DNA of 41,592 nt from Haliea sp. (GCA_002862465.1 PKDD01000053.1:1-41592), one strand, 5' to 3'; shown: positions 1 through 10,610, counted from the first letter of the stretch. Notes: generated by a model from the letters alone, not told the origin. Made by a program: numbers and translations.

Positions 1-460
1 TGAAGTATGTAACCGAAGGACCGGCATAGGTTGTCGACAGCGGAGCATAGAACGTCCAGCCTGCTGCAGGCGCACCCCCTTCCATAAATAATGTAGAGGC
101 CAGCAACAAGAAAGCCGGTGGCAGAATCCAGAAGCTCCAGTTATTCATGCGCGGGAGAGCCATATCTGGCGCGCCAATCATCATAGGAATCAACCAGTTT
201 GCCAAGCCGACAAACGAGGGCATAATCGCCCCGAACACCATAATTAAGCCGTGCAGGGTCGTCATCTGGTTAAAAAAAGCAGGCTCGATCAATTGCATGC
301 CGGGCTGGAACAGCTCGGCGCGAATGATCATGGCAAAAAAGCCGCCCAGCAGAAACATAGAAAAGGAAAACCATAAGTACATGGTTCCGATATCTTTGTG
401 GTTAGTGGTGAAAAGCCACCGAGTGAATCCCTTGGCAGGTCCGTGGTGATGCTCGCCCAT
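1..460 (-). CDS. ctaD: Cytochrome c oxidase subunit I, N-terminal part (runs off the window)
   Basis: Only the first 153 codons are in the window; the gene continues past base 1. The product is the haem-copper catalytic subunit of an aa3-type terminal oxidase in the inner membrane, which reduces oxygen and pumps protons. The frame starts MGEHHHGPAKGF, then shows the family hallmark RWLFTTNHKDIGTMY near residues 14-28, and TTLHGLIMVFGAIMP, whose His70 is the expected low-spin haem a ligand. The ATG at 458-460 is preceded by a strong GGAGGAG ribosome site. It lies 15 bases downstream of ctaC on the same strand, so the two form an operon. Identity is certain at family level; the rest of the gene cannot be judged. 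Confidence 0.96.
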   Translation of the reverse strand, partial: MGEHHHGPAKGFTRWLFTTNHKDIGTMYLWFSFSMFLLGGFFAMIIRAELFQPGMQLIEPAFFNQMTTLHGLIMVFGAIMPSFVGLANWLIPMMIGAPDMALPRMNNWSFWILPPAFLLLASTLFMEGGAPAAGWTFYAPLSTTYAGPSVTYF

Positions 461-475
461 CGTTAACTCCTCCGT

Positions 476-1621
476 TTAACCTTTCTTGTAGTTGTAAACA
501 TCAACAGGCTGCAAGGTGTCGCCCATATTGTTACCGAAAGCATTTCGCTGGTACGTAATCACGGCAGCCATATCAACATCGCTCAACTGCCCACCAAAAG
601 CCTGCATCGCTGTACCAGGAACCCCATTGACGCCTATCTCGAGGTGTGCATTGATATCGCCAGTCGAGACTGCGCTGCCTGCGATAGCATTACCCACGCC
701 ACCTTCACCTTTTGCGCCATGGCATGCTAAACAACTAATGTCATAAACTGACTCGCCCCGCACCATCAACTCATCCAACGTAAAATCTTGGGACGTCAGC
801 TGCTTTACTTCGGCGGCTTCGGTCTGCTTTGCTGCAAGCCATTCGCCGTATTCATCCTCGCTGACTACATTAACCACAATGGGCATAAAGCCATGCGACT
901 TGCCGCACAGCTCCGAGCACTGACCGCGATAAATGCCTTGCTCAGTTGGTCGTGCCCAAGTTTCGTTAATGAACCCTGGAATTGCGTCCTTCTTAACCGC
1001 CAATGCAGGCACCCACCAGGAATGAATAACGTCGTTCGCCGTCACCAAAAAACGCACCTTAGTATTAACCGGCAACACGAGCGGCTCGTCCACTTCTAAC
1101 AAGTAGTATTCTCCCTTGGCCTCGTCATTGTAGACCTCCGCCTGAGGTGTACTTAAATTACTGAAGAAGCTAACGTTTTCTCCCTCTTCGTTTAGGTATT
1201 CGTATTTCCATTTCCACTGATAACCAGTTATCAAAATATCCAGCTCTGCGTCATCCGTATCGTACAACGTAAGCAAAGTCGTGGTGGCCGGCACAGCCAT
1301 AGCAATCAAAATAAAAAACGGCACCACAGTCCAGGCAATTTCCACCGTAGTGCTTTCATGGAAGGTCGCTGGTGTCACACCACGCGATTTCCGGTGGAAA
1401 ATAATGGAGTAAAACATTACGCCGAAGACCAAAACCCCAATGATCACGCAAATCCAAAGAATGATCATATGCAGATCAAAAATTTCCCGGCCTAACTCCG
1501 TAACTCCAGGCGTCATGTTGACACTGCTAGCCTCGCCGCCGGCCGCCACGGCAATGGCACTGACGACCAACAACACGGGGCCGAGTACGAGCCTACACAG
1601 TCGCTTCGCCTTAAAACCCAT
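476..1621 (-). CDS. ctaC: Cytochrome c oxidase subunit II with fused C-terminal cytochrome c domain
   Basis: This subunit accepts electrons from cytochrome c at its binuclear CuA centre and passes them to subunit I. Numbered from the ATG at 1621 (381 aa): signal peptide about 1-27, two transmembrane helices about 52-76 and 95-118, then a periplasmic cupredoxin domain. CuA ligands are visible as His200 (HSWWVP), Cys235, Glu237, Cys239, His243 and Met246 (QCSELCGKSHGFM). A haem-binding CLACH motif at 297-301 and a later GTAMQAF, probably carrying the axial Met, show a fused cytochrome c, so the oxidase is caa3-like. I chose ATG 1621 over the ATG at 1636 because GGAG lies nine bases before it. 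It is first in an operon with ctaD, which follows after 15 bases. Confidence 0.95.
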   Translation of the reverse strand: MGFKAKRLCRLVLGPVLLVVSAIAVAAGGEASSVNMTPGVTELGREIFDLHMIILWICVIIGVLVFGVMFYSIIFHRKSRGVTPATFHESTTVEIAWTVVPFFILIAMAVPATTTLLTLYDTDDAELDILITGYQWKWKYEYLNEEGENVSFFSNLSTPQAEVYNDEAKGEYYLLEVDEPLVLPVNTKVRFLVTANDVIHSWWVPALAVKKDAIPGFINETWARPTEQGIYRGQCSELCGKSHGFMPIVVNVVSEDEYGEWLAAKQTEAAEVKQLTSQDFTLDELMVRGESVYDISCLACHGAKGEGGVGNAIAGSAVSTGDINAHLEIGVNGVPGTAMQAFGGQLSDVDMAAVITYQRNAFGNNMGDTLQPVDVYNYKKG

Positions 1622-2034
1622 TTCCTGTGTCTCCATTTAATAAAACGTGTGGTGGTCTAACCCGCTATTCTGCAGGCCGCAGCCCCTAGAATAAAACTCG
1701 TAGCATCTAGTTGGAGCCGACGCCTAAATTGTGAGGGGGACTCGAACATACGATTTGCTGACAGCAACCAATCACTGTATGCGTTTGACGATACGGGCCA
1801 CGCTGCACCGACAAAAACGCGCGAATTATAGCTGAACCGAGCTATAAATCCTACTTTGTTAATCGCTTTCTAAAGCTTTGGTATTTTTTACTGTGACAAG
1901 CAACAACTGGGTCAATGCAGCATCAATATCTGTGAGGGTCGCTGGGGACCACGGACAAAAAAAACCCCCAAATGTCCCTGCACATAGAAGGCCTATACAT
2001 TATCGCATCTGATGCCGCCTTCCATCGGTGCAGA
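1622..2034. other. Intergenic region between ctaC and the yheV-like gene
   Basis: About 410 bases with no convincing gene on either strand. It holds the cox upstream dyad at 1825-1847. Near 1940-1980 there is a run of eight A's followed by five C's, flanked by GGAC and GTCC. This could form a weak hairpin downstream of the yheV-like gene, but the homopolymer would lie in the loop, so it is not a normal terminator. A short T-loop-like string at 1731-1747 has no matching stem. Confidence 0.5.
1825..1847 (-). promoter_or_regulatory. Dyad overlapping a candidate -10 upstream of the cox operon
   Basis: On the minus strand a TATAAT hexamer (1825-1830) lies about 200 bases upstream of ctaC. It overlaps a perfect 8-bp inverted repeat, TTATAGCT (1826-1833) and AGCTATAA (1840-1847), separated by 6 bases. 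No good -35 hexamer lies at normal spacing. A dyad sitting on a -10 suggests an operator for a repressor, or an activator-dependent promoter. The function is inferred from position only. Confidence 0.4.
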
Positions 2035-2331
2035 TTACTCAGCGTCTGGTGTGTCACCTGCTGCCTGAAGGCCAATAAGCGTTACCTGCTCTGCCGGTGT
2101 TTCTACCCTGCGAGCAGCGGCACGGCTGACTCGAGTAGGAAGTTCTGCTGCCGGCGGGCTCTTCATGACAACAGCAGTCTCCGCTGGCATGCCCGGCCGC
2201 TCTTCACTGAAACCGCAGCTAATGCAGAGCCTCTGATCTGTATCCAGATCGACCAAAATCTTGTCCATCAGCGCGCAGCGGGGACAAACAGCGCCCGCAA
2301 TAAAGCGCCTGCGAGATTGGTCTGATTGCAT
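2035..2331 (-). CDS. YheV-like (DUF2387 family) putative zinc-binding protein
   Basis: A 98-residue protein whose first half matches the small YheV/DUF2387 family, with opening RRRFIAGAVCPRC and two CxxC knuckles: Cys16/Cys19 and Cys36/Cys39 (CISCGF). These are likely to bind one zinc ion. The molecular role of the family is not established. The C-terminal half is longer than in the roughly 66-residue E. coli protein and is low-complexity, rich in Ala, Pro and Glu, probably disordered. I chose ATG 2331 rather than the GTG at 2340 because GGAG stands eight bases before it. It is transcribed alone; its neighbour aroE ends 169 bases upstream. Confidence 0.8.
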   Translation of the reverse strand: MQSDQSRRRFIAGAVCPRCALMDKILVDLDTDQRLCISCGFSEERPGMPAETAVVMKSPPAAELPTRVSRAAARRVETPAEQVTLIGLQAAGDTPDAE

Positions 2332-2384
2332 GATTTTCACTCCGAGTAGCGGCCAAAATAGGTCCGCATCGTTACGCTGTAATC

Positions 2385-2390
2385 ATTATA
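2385..2390 (-). promoter_or_regulatory. Candidate -10 element for the yheV-like gene
   Basis: Minus-strand TATAAT about 54 bases before the ATG at 2331. A TTGTCC hexamer lies upstream, but with a 20-base spacer, which is long for sigma-70. Only the -10 is supported. Confidence 0.35.
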
Positions 2391-2500
2391 ACATTTTCGC
2401 ACCCCGACCTGGACAATGCCGTCACAGCAGCTCATGCAGGTTTAGGGAAACCATCACTATTAAGTCAGCAGCAAAGCACGGCGTCTTGTGCCATAACGCT

Positions 2501-4296
<1,796 letters not shown>

Positions 4297-4324
4297 TTAT
4301 CGATATTCTCCCCGACAGGCTCTA

Positions 4325-4891
4325 CTAAGCGCGAACAATTTGTCCACTAGCAATATCCTGAATAGATGTCGGTCGCCCAGCACTGCCAACTGTGCCGGGC
4401 AGTAAATAGTCCAAGCCGTCACCAAAGTAGCGCCTGACCTGAAAAACTTCGCGCGCTGGACGCGCGCCCGCCCGGTTCGCCGACGTGGACACCAAGGGGC
4501 CGCCCCATGCCGAGCAGAGGGCACTGACTATAGGATGTCCACTGACGCGCACCGCTACTGTATCGTGTTCACCACAGATCCAGCGCGGGACTTGGTCCAT
4601 ATGCGGTAACAACCAGGTCGCGGGGCCCGGCCAGCTGCGTGTCAATGTTGCTCGCTGTTGTACTGTAAGACCTGCCAACAAAAACGCTATCTGATCCTCG
4701 GTAGCCGCCACCAAAATTAGTCCCTTGGCCACAGGCCGGCGCTTAAGCCCCAGCAAATGTGCCACCGCATCTACATTGTTAGGGTCACAACTAAGGCCCC
4801 ATACTGCCTCGGTCGGGCAAGCGATCACGCCGCCGGCGCTTAAGGCGCGGACGGCTGCATCAACACGCAGACAACCGAATGGCGGGCGCAC
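4325..4891 (-). CDS. tsaC: Threonylcarbamoyl-AMP synthase (YrdC/Sua5 family)
   Basis: Makes threonylcarbamoyl-AMP from threonine, bicarbonate and ATP for the t6A37 modification of ANN-reading tRNAs. The 188-residue protein has single-domain TsaC length, with no Sua5 C-terminal domain. Recognisable parts are CPTEAVWGLSCDP (about 25-37), LKRRPVAKGLILV (49-61), the WPGPATWLLP segment, AVRVSGHP and PLVSTSANRAG. The start is GTG 4891, six bases after the purE stop, with AAAGGC inside the purE end as a likely ribosome site, so coupling to purE is likely. hemF follows after 61 bases, giving a purE-tsaC-hemF-aroE run on one strand. Confidence 0.95.
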   Translation of the reverse strand: MRPPFGCLRVDAAVRALSAGGVIACPTEAVWGLSCDPNNVDAVAHLLGLKRRPVAKGLILVAATEDQIAFLLAGLTVQQRATLTRSWPGPATWLLPHMDQVPRWICGEHDTVAVRVSGHPIVSALCSAWGGPLVSTSANRAGARPAREVFQVRRYFGDGLDYLLPGTVGSAGRPTSIQDIASGQIVRA

Positions 4892-4897
4892 TATAAA

Positions 4898-5401
4898 TCA
4901 GCCTTTGAGTTTTTCCTGCAATGCCGCATCCTTAGCGTAGATCACATCGGCATTCGCAGCTCGCTCATCACGCAGTTTCTGTGACAGGCCCGGATCTGTG
5001 AGCGACATCATTTGAACTGCCAAGTAGGCCGCATTCTTGGCCCCGGCCTTCCCGATCGCAACCGTCGCAACAGGAATACCCGCTGGCATTTGCACCGTTG
5101 ACAACAAGGCATCCATCCCGTCCAACGAAGCGTTCATTGGAACCCCTATCACCGGCTTAACCGTCGCCGCAGCAACAGCGCCGGCAAGGTGGGCAGCCAT
5201 GCCGGCAGCGGCAATAAAGACGGCACAACCGCGCTTTTCAGCTTCCTCTACATACGTTTTAGTGACTACAGGAGTGCGATGGGCAGATGTTATGCGGGCC
5301 TCAAATGGAATTTCAAATGTGCGCAGTACATCAAAGCTAGCTTCTAAAACGGGCAAATCTGAATCTGATCCCATCACAATCGCAACAAAGGGTTTACTCA
5401 T
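4898..5401 (-). CDS. purE: N5-carboxyaminoimidazole ribonucleotide mutase (class I PurE)
   Basis: Moves the carboxyl group of N5-CAIR to give CAIR in purine synthesis. The 167-residue protein has all class I signatures: GSDSD (11-15), SAHRTP with His41 (39-44), AAAGMAAHL (64-72) and GKAGAKNAA. It belongs to the N5-CAIR mutase type, which works after PurK. No purK lies on either side, although purE-purK pairs are common in relatives; PurK must therefore be encoded elsewhere if this pathway runs. It leads the short operon continuing into tsaC. Confidence 0.96.
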   Translation of the reverse strand: MSKPFVAIVMGSDSDLPVLEASFDVLRTFEIPFEARITSAHRTPVVTKTYVEEAEKRGCAVFIAAAGMAAHLAGAVAAATVKPVIGVPMNASLDGMDALLSTVQMPAGIPVATVAIGKAGAKNAAYLAVQMMSLTDPGLSQKLRDERAANADVIYAKDAALQEKLKG

Positions 5402-5492
5402 TGATTGTCTCCAATTGATTATTACGGCGACGCCGATAGTGAAAAATGCCAGATATTACCAACTGATGCTGACTTAGCAAGTCCCGACAAGA

Positions 5493-6398
5493 CTAACATC
5501 GAATAAATCCTCCGGCCGTTCGTGCCACTTGTCCCGAAAGTTCCAGAGCAGATAGCTCTGCCAGCACTTGACCCACAGGCCGGCCGCTGCATTGTACCAG
5601 CTCAGCCAGCGCAACAGTCTCAAACCCGATCAACGCGAGCAGCCAAGATTTACTGCGCAGCGCACGCCGATCGCTCGAGGGCACTGGCGCAGAACTGGAC
5701 TGCTGCAGCGCATACAAAGGACCTAGTTCTTCTAGAATATCATCAACACCTTGCACCATCTTCGCGCCATCTCGAATGAGCTTAAGGCAACCAAGACCGC
5801 CTTTGTGAAGCATAGACCAAGGTAGGGCAAATACTTCACGCCCCTGCTCCAAGGCGGTGCCCGCGGTTATCAAAGAGCCACTAGGCAACGCCGCCTCAAC
5901 GACCAGCACCCCCAAAGATAGCCCACTGATAATACGATTGCGTTTGGGAAAGTTCTGCCGCAGCGGTGGCGTACCGGGCGGAAACTCTGTTACGACACAA
6001 CCATCACGCTCCAACTGCAGCGCTAGCGCCTTATGCCGTCGGGGATACACTACGTCTATACCTGTGGCCATGACCGCGACAGTTTTGCCACCACCTTCAA
6101 GCGCTCCCAAATGGGCCGCGCCATCAACACCAAGCGCCAAACCAGAGCAGATGTGCAGCCCTGTCTTAACCAGTTCACTGCTCAACGTCTGAGCCAGCCT
6201 CATGCCAGCAGGGCTGGCGCGGCGACTCCCGACCACCGCGAATTGCGCTTCTAACAACACCGCAGGGTCACCCCGAACAAACAGCAGGGCAGGGGGATCG
6301 TAAATGGCTCGCAACAAGGCAGGATAGCGCTCATCATCAATAGCGAGTGCTATTGCACCGGCAGCCTCAGCTAAAGCCTTTGCTTTGATAACGCTCAT
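5493..6398 (-). CDS. dprA: DNA-processing protein DprA, N-terminal SAM-like domain absent
   Basis: DprA (Smf) loads RecA on incoming single-stranded DNA during natural transformation. The Rossmann-like core is intact: AVVGSRRAS, CSGLALGVDGAAH, ATGIDVVYPRRH, FPKRNRIISGLSLGVLVVEA, GSLITAGTALEQGREVFALP and LIRDGAKMV. A winged-helix (DML1-like) domain fills the last 65 residues. At 301 aa it is shorter than the usual 360-370; it begins close to the YPALLRAIYDPP segment, so the N-terminal SAM/HhH domain is missing. The start is well fixed: AAGGA stands six bases before the ATG, and an in-frame TGA lies two codons upstream. Neighbouring tsaP encodes a type IV pilus-associated protein, in keeping with a DNA-uptake context, though that link is inference. 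Confidence 0.93.
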   Translation of the reverse strand: MSVIKAKALAEAAGAIALAIDDERYPALLRAIYDPPALLFVRGDPAVLLEAQFAVVGSRRASPAGMRLAQTLSSELVKTGLHICSGLALGVDGAAHLGALEGGGKTVAVMATGIDVVYPRRHKALALQLERDGCVVTEFPPGTPPLRQNFPKRNRIISGLSLGVLVVEAALPSGSLITAGTALEQGREVFALPWSMLHKGGLGCLKLIRDGAKMVQGVDDILEELGPLYALQQSSSAPVPSSDRRALRSKSWLLALIGFETVALAELVQCSGRPVGQVLAELSALELSGQVARTAGGFIRC

Positions 6399-6480
6399 AC
6401 ATCATCCTTGATGTCGCACTGGTAAGCTTATTCGGACCATACCGCCTTTAATTAAACTGCTGTCGTCCACTGCTGCAAAA

Positions 6481-7512
6481 TCATGGTTGTTTAACTAGGT
6501 CAAAAACAGACAGCGGTCGGGTAGCCCTGAGCACTATGGCGAAACTGATCTTCTCATAAGACTCAAATATCATTGCTAGGCCTGCGCGCGTGTCTGGCAG
6601 TACCACCTGTGTTTGCGATACCTTGTCGAATACTTGCTCCCCCGTTTGATAGATTGCTACTACATTGCCAATTTGCAGGCCATCTCGCTTACCCTTGTTA
6701 ATTGCAACAATACTCATATCGCCAATCTGGGTTAAGCCCCCCTCGACGGCAATCATAACCCCGCCGGCAATATCCTGCGCTGGCGCCTGTGGGTGATAGC
6801 TTGCGTCTAATATACGCTCCTCTATAGGAAACAATCGGTCACCAATGCGGACCTCTTCTTCAATGCGAGTGACTTCAAGCTCAGTGACGGCATTCCGGTT
6901 ACTACCGAGCAGTTTGGCGGTGCCAATATCAATAACCTCATAACCCAGAAACTCTTTAGTGACAGGGTCAATATAACTCTGTCCGGCGCGGTATATCGTG
7001 TAGAGACGCTCCCCATCAGGAAAAGGGCCACGACCAAAAATCGTGTCCCCGGGTCCCGCAAGCAATGCCCGATCGCCCGCGGCGACGATATAAGCTGAAT
7101 TTTTGATTTCCTGTGCATCCATCACCCGATTGCGCCTGAGCCAAGGACCGATTTGGTCAAGCGGGATTGCCGGAATCGCCATATTCAGAGGGCTCACGCG
7201 CATAGTGGGGCTGAGCTTAACCTCTCTACCTCGACGCAGGCGCAGGCGAGGCTGGCCACCAACCCACACTAAAAAAAGTTCGTCGCCGGGATAAATTAGA
7301 TTTGGGTTGTCAACCTGTGGATTGGCGTCCCACAACTCGGGCCAAAGCCAAGGCTCCTGCAGATACAGGCCGGAAATGCCCCAGAGAGTGTCACCCTGTT
7401 TAACAGTGTATATTTGTGGCACATCGTCATTGAGTTGCACCAAGGCCTGCGTCCAGCTGGTAAATGCTAGTGATAACAGAAGCAAGCAACCCGATAGTGG
7501 CTTTATTTTCAT
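6481..7512 (-). CDS. tsaP: LysM peptidoglycan-binding protein, TsaP-like
   Basis: A 343-residue exported protein: signal peptide about 1-23 (cleavage likely after TQA), then one LysM domain about 35-83 (YTVKQGDTLWGISGLY, NPNLIYPGDELFLV). A long C-terminal region without transmembrane segments follows. LysM binds peptidoglycan. The position, divergent from def-fmt-rsmB and upstream of dprA, equals that of PA0020 in Pseudomonas, which belongs to the TsaP family that anchors type IV pilus secretins. I chose the ATG at 7512 because it has AGGGA upstream and a proper signal peptide; the frame stays open to 7713 but that extension has no signal-like sequence. The TsaP assignment rests on LysM architecture and synteny. 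Confidence 0.85.
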   Translation of the reverse strand: MKIKPLSGCLLLLSLAFTSWTQALVQLNDDVPQIYTVKQGDTLWGISGLYLQEPWLWPELWDANPQVDNPNLIYPGDELFLVWVGGQPRLRLRRGREVKLSPTMRVSPLNMAIPAIPLDQIGPWLRRNRVMDAQEIKNSAYIVAAGDRALLAGPGDTIFGRGPFPDGERLYTIYRAGQSYIDPVTKEFLGYEVIDIGTAKLLGSNRNAVTELEVTRIEEEVRIGDRLFPIEERILDASYHPQAPAQDIAGGVMIAVEGGLTQIGDMSIVAINKGKRDGLQIGNVVAIYQTGEQVFDKVSQTQVVLPDTRAGLAMIFESYEKISFAIVLRATRPLSVFDLVKQP

Positions 7513-7828
7513 TATTTTGCGTCCCTGTATGGCTCGATTGCTAGTTGTCAATTTACGGTAACCGACACTCGCATCACGCCGACTTTGCCTTAATAGTAGC
7601 TGCGTTTCACCACTGCAGCACTGCGGAAAACAACGTCGGCAACCTTCTCCTGTGGTCCTTGTCCGCAGGTGTGACATGTTGCGGCACTGCAGCGCTAGCC
7701 GGTCTTTCACCACACCCTGTATACTAGCGCCAGTTTGCTGTTGCGTTTTATGGCTGGCAAGCCCAAATGTGACTAATTCACGCAGCCAATTTCAGCCACT
7801 TCTGACGAACAGACGGATATTCAAACTC
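7513..7828. promoter_or_regulatory. Divergent spacer between tsaP and def
   Basis: About 316 bases between two divergent starts, so promoters for both directions should lie here. For def, a plus-strand TATACT at 7720-7725 directly preceded by TG is the best -10, without a clear -35. No gene, RNA or strong hairpin is seen. Short frames extend into it from both sides but lack ribosome sites. Confidence 0.4.
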
Positions 7829-8335
7829 ATGGCATTACTGGAAATACTCGAATTCCCCGATCCTCGTCTGCGCAAGAAGGCCAGTCCCGTTGAGCGCGTG
7901 ACTAACGCTACGCTTCAACTTATAGACGACATGCTTGAAACTATGTATGCCGCTCCAGGTATCGGTTTAGCAGCAACCCAAGTGAATATACACCAGCGCT
8001 TGTTGGTAATGGATATCTCCGAAGATAAAACAGCACCTATGGTATTTCTCAACCCCGAGTTCTCCGTATTAAATCCAGAATTAGATGAATATGACGAAGG
8101 CTGCCTATCTGTTCCTGGATTTTATGAGACGGTCAGTCGCCCCCAGAAAGTGGCCGTCACCGCACTAGGTCGCGACGGAGAGCCTTTCTCCTGCGAACTG
8201 GAAGGACTTGCGGCTGTGTGCTTACAACACGAAATTGACCACCTAAACGGAAAACTGTTTGTCGACTACCTATCACCTCTGAAGCGGCAGCGGATTCGCA
8301 AAAAGCTGGAAAAAGACCATCGTCAGGGCGCATGA
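7829..8335 (+). CDS. def: Peptide deformylase
   Basis: A metallo-hydrolase that removes the formyl group from the N-terminal Met of nascent proteins. From ATG 7829 the protein is 168 aa, the family norm, and starts [15 protein letters not shown]. The three conserved motifs are present in order: GIGLAA, EGCLSVP (metal-binding Cys) and QHEIDHLNG (two metal-binding His and the catalytic Glu). The frame is open upstream to 7652, but the extra residues do not match the family. Its stop overlaps the fmt start (ATGA), making the classic def-fmt pair whose products undo and install the same formyl group. Confidence 0.97.
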   Translation: MALLEILEFPDPRLRKKASPVERVTNATLQLIDDMLETMYAAPGIGLAATQVNIHQRLLVMDISEDKTAPMVFLNPEFSVLNPELDEYDEGCLSVPGFYETVSRPQKVAVTALGRDGEPFSCELEGLAAVCLQHEIDHLNGKLFVDYLSPLKRQRIRKKLEKDHRQGA

Positions 8336-9318
8336 AGACCATGGCAGACTCTCCATTACGCATCCTATTTGCCGGCACCCCGAGTTTTGCCGCCTCTCAC
8401 CTAAAACATCTTATCGCGACTAACCACCAGATTCTTGCGGTTTACACGCAGCCGGATCGGCGCGCAGGAAGAGGGCGCACGCTGCACGCTAGCCCAGTAA
8501 AAAAAATGGCCGAAGCCGCCGGCTTAACCGTGTGCCAGCCTGCATCACTGAAAAGTGAAGAGGCACAGCAGCAGCTAGCGGCATTCAATCCAGATGTGAT
8601 GATCGTCGTCGCTTACGGGCTAATTTTGCCTCAGGCCGTGCTAGACACCCCGCGCCTCGGATGCCTAAACGTGCACGCTTCACTGCTACCGCGCTGGCGC
8701 GGTGCAGCCCCAATACAGCGTGCCATTGAAGCCGGCGACGACGAGACAGGCATTACTATTATGCAAATGGATGCCGGTCTCGATACTGGTGAAATGCTGG
8801 CCTGCGTAAGCTGCCCCATCAACTCCGATACCAACGCTGGAAGCCTGCATGACCAACTAGCAGAGTTGGGGCCCCCGTTACTCAACAATGTTTTGTACGC
8901 TATCGGGCGACAGCAGCAGCGAAGCAAACCACAACGCGATGAGTTCGCCAATTATGCGCATAAAATCCTCAAATCAGAAGCCCAAATTGACTGGAGGCAA
9001 AGCGCCTCGGTCCTGGACTATAAAATCAGGGCGTTCAACCCTTTCCCGATGTGCTACTGCGATCTCAATGGGCATCGCATCAGAATCTGGCAAGCGAGGC
9101 CGTTGGTGTCCACAACCAATAAGCCTGAACCTGGGATCATCCTGCGCGCCGATAAAGAAGGTATCTCTATAGGCTGTGGCGAAGGCGAACTCGTCATTGA
9201 GGTGCTGCAACTTGAGGGCGGAAAACCACTGGAAGCAAACCAACTCCTCAGCGCATATCAAACATTATTCGCGGCAGGCCAGCGCTTTACCTTGCCCTTG
9301 ACGGGCGTGGATAAATGA
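8332..9318 (+). CDS. fmt: Methionyl-tRNA formyltransferase
   Basis: Transfers a formyl group from 10-formyltetrahydrofolate to initiator Met-tRNA. At 328 aa it is slightly longer than the E. coli enzyme. The N-terminal domain has [10 protein letters not shown] and the catalytic [16 protein letters not shown], carrying the conserved Asn and His, followed by [18 protein letters not shown] with the catalytic Asp. The C-terminal OB-like tRNA-binding domain follows (about 210-328). Two starts are possible, ATG 8332 (overlapping def) and ATG 8341; the first is kept because of the ATGA overlap. It overlaps rsmB by four bases at its own end, so def-fmt-rsmB is one translationally coupled unit. Confidence 0.97.
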   Translation: MKTMADSPLRILFAGTPSFAASHLKHLIATNHQILAVYTQPDRRAGRGRTLHASPVKKMAEAAGLTVCQPASLKSEEAQQQLAAFNPDVMIVVAYGLILPQAVLDTPRLGCLNVHASLLPRWRGAAPIQRAIEAGDDETGITIMQMDAGLDTGEMLACVSCPINSDTNAGSLHDQLAELGPPLLNNVLYAIGRQQQRSKPQRDEFANYAHKILKSEAQIDWRQSASVLDYKIRAFNPFPMCYCDLNGHRIRIWQARPLVSTTNKPEPGIILRADKEGISIGCGEGELVIEVLQLEGGKPLEANQLLSAYQTLFAAGQRFTLPLTGVDK

Positions 9319-10610
9319 GCGCGGACGTGCGGGCAGCCGCCGCCCGCGTTGTCGCGGCCGTCATTGGAGGGCTCTCACTAAATCAGGTTTTGCAGCAAAA
9401 GCTCAACGGCGTCAGCGAGCGAGACCGCGCACTACTGCAACAATTGAGCTATGGCACATTACGCCAAAGTCCGCGTCTAGAGGCTATTCTTAACCAGCTA
9501 TTGGACAAGCCCCTGCGCAACAAAGACCGTGATCTGCAGGGGCTTCTGATGTGCGGGTTATATCAACTGGACAGCACACGGGTTCCAGATCATGCGGCTG
9601 TCGCAGCCACTGTAGGCGCCACCCGCGCGTTGAAAAAACACTGGGCAAAGGGCATGATCAATGCGGTATTGAGGCGTTATCTGCGCGAACGCGAACAATT
9701 AACACAAGCGCTTGATGAGGCCGCAGCCGCCAGCCATCCAGCTTGGCTATTTCAAGCAATATGCACCCAATGGCCAGCCGCCGCGGCCGACATCATCGAT
9801 GCCAACAATCACCAACCGCCAATGACTGTGCGGATAAACTGCGGCCAAACCTCTAGAGAGAACTACCTTCGCCGTCTTAAAAACCATGGAATAGCAGCAA
9901 AGGCGGGCAGCCTTGGCGAGCATGCGTTACAGTTGCAAGCACCGATAGATGTCTGCGATCTGCCCGATTTCAGCACCGGCAGCGTAAGCGTGCAGGATGA
10001 AGCGGCCCAAATGGCGGCCTCACTATTAAACGCCGCAGCAGGAGAACGGATACTTGATGCCTGCGCTGCGCCGGGCGGGAAAGCATGTCATATCTTGGAA
10101 CTGCAGCCAGAACTCGCCGAACTTATCGCCATGGACATCGACAAACTGCGCCTACAGAAAGTGTCAGAAAACCTGCAGCGGCTGGGCTTACGCTCAACCC
10201 TGATAGTTGGCGATGCAGCAAACCCGCCTGCTGCGCTACAAGGGGCGAGTTTTGATCGCATTCTGGTAGACGCACCGTGCTCTGCCAGTGGTGTCATTCG
10301 TCGACATCCGGATGTAAAGTTGCTACGCCGAAAAAGCGATATTGCGCCGTTGGCGCATCAGCAGCTGCGTATTCTCCATGGTCTGTGGCCACTGCTTAAA
10401 CCGGGTGGTACCTTGTTATACGCGACCTGCTCTATTCTGAACGAGGAAAACAGTGAGGTAGTACAGCGTTTTCTCTGCGAGCAAGACGACGCCCAGCTAT
10501 CTGACATTGAAATGGCAAACAGCGAAGCTGTTTCCAGCGGGCGCCAACTGCTGCCATCACACGGGGGCGGCGATGGACTGTTCTATGCTCGGCTGATAAA
10601 AGCTAGATAA
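9315..10610 (+). CDS. rsmB: 16S rRNA (cytosine-967-C5) methyltransferase
   Basis: Methylates C967 of 16S rRNA with S-adenosylmethionine. The 431-residue protein has an N-terminal NusB-like RNA-binding domain (about 1-140) and a C-terminal Rossmann methyltransferase. Motif I is LDACAAPGGKACH, motif IV VDAPCSASG with the release Cys, and motif VI YATCSILNEENSEVV with the nucleophilic Cys, the two-cysteine signature of m5C enzymes. It starts at ATG 9315 overlapping fmt by four bases. In Pseudomonas the same gene also sits between fmt and trkA. Confidence 0.96.
   Translation: MSADVRAAAARVVAAVIGGLSLNQVLQQKLNGVSERDRALLQQLSYGTLRQSPRLEAILNQLLDKPLRNKDRDLQGLLMCGLYQLDSTRVPDHAAVAATVGATRALKKHWAKGMINAVLRRYLREREQLTQALDEAAAASHPAWLFQAICTQWPAAAADIIDANNHQPPMTVRINCGQTSRENYLRRLKNHGIAAKAGSLGEHALQLQAPIDVCDLPDFSTGSVSVQDEAAQMAASLLNAAAGERILDACAAPGGKACHILELQPELAELIAMDIDKLRLQKVSENLQRLGLRSTLIVGDAANPPAALQGASFDRILVDAPCSASGVIRRHPDVKLLRRKSDIAPLAHQQLRILHGLWPLLKPGGTLLYATCSILNEENSEVVQRFLCEQDDAQLSDIEMANSEAVSSGRQLLPSHGGGDGLFYARLIKAR

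Noticed and set aside
1731-1747. Minus-strand GTTCGAGTCCCCCTCAC, similar to a tRNA T-loop and 3' stem
   Set aside because: The 5' half of the T stem does not pair (TCGTATG against CCCCC), and no D arm, anticodon arm or acceptor stem is found.
1940-1980. A8-C5 homopolymer run flanked by GGAC and GTCC as a terminator of the yheV-like gene
   Set aside because: The T-run of the minus-strand transcript would be in the loop rather than after the stem, so it is not a normal intrinsic terminator.
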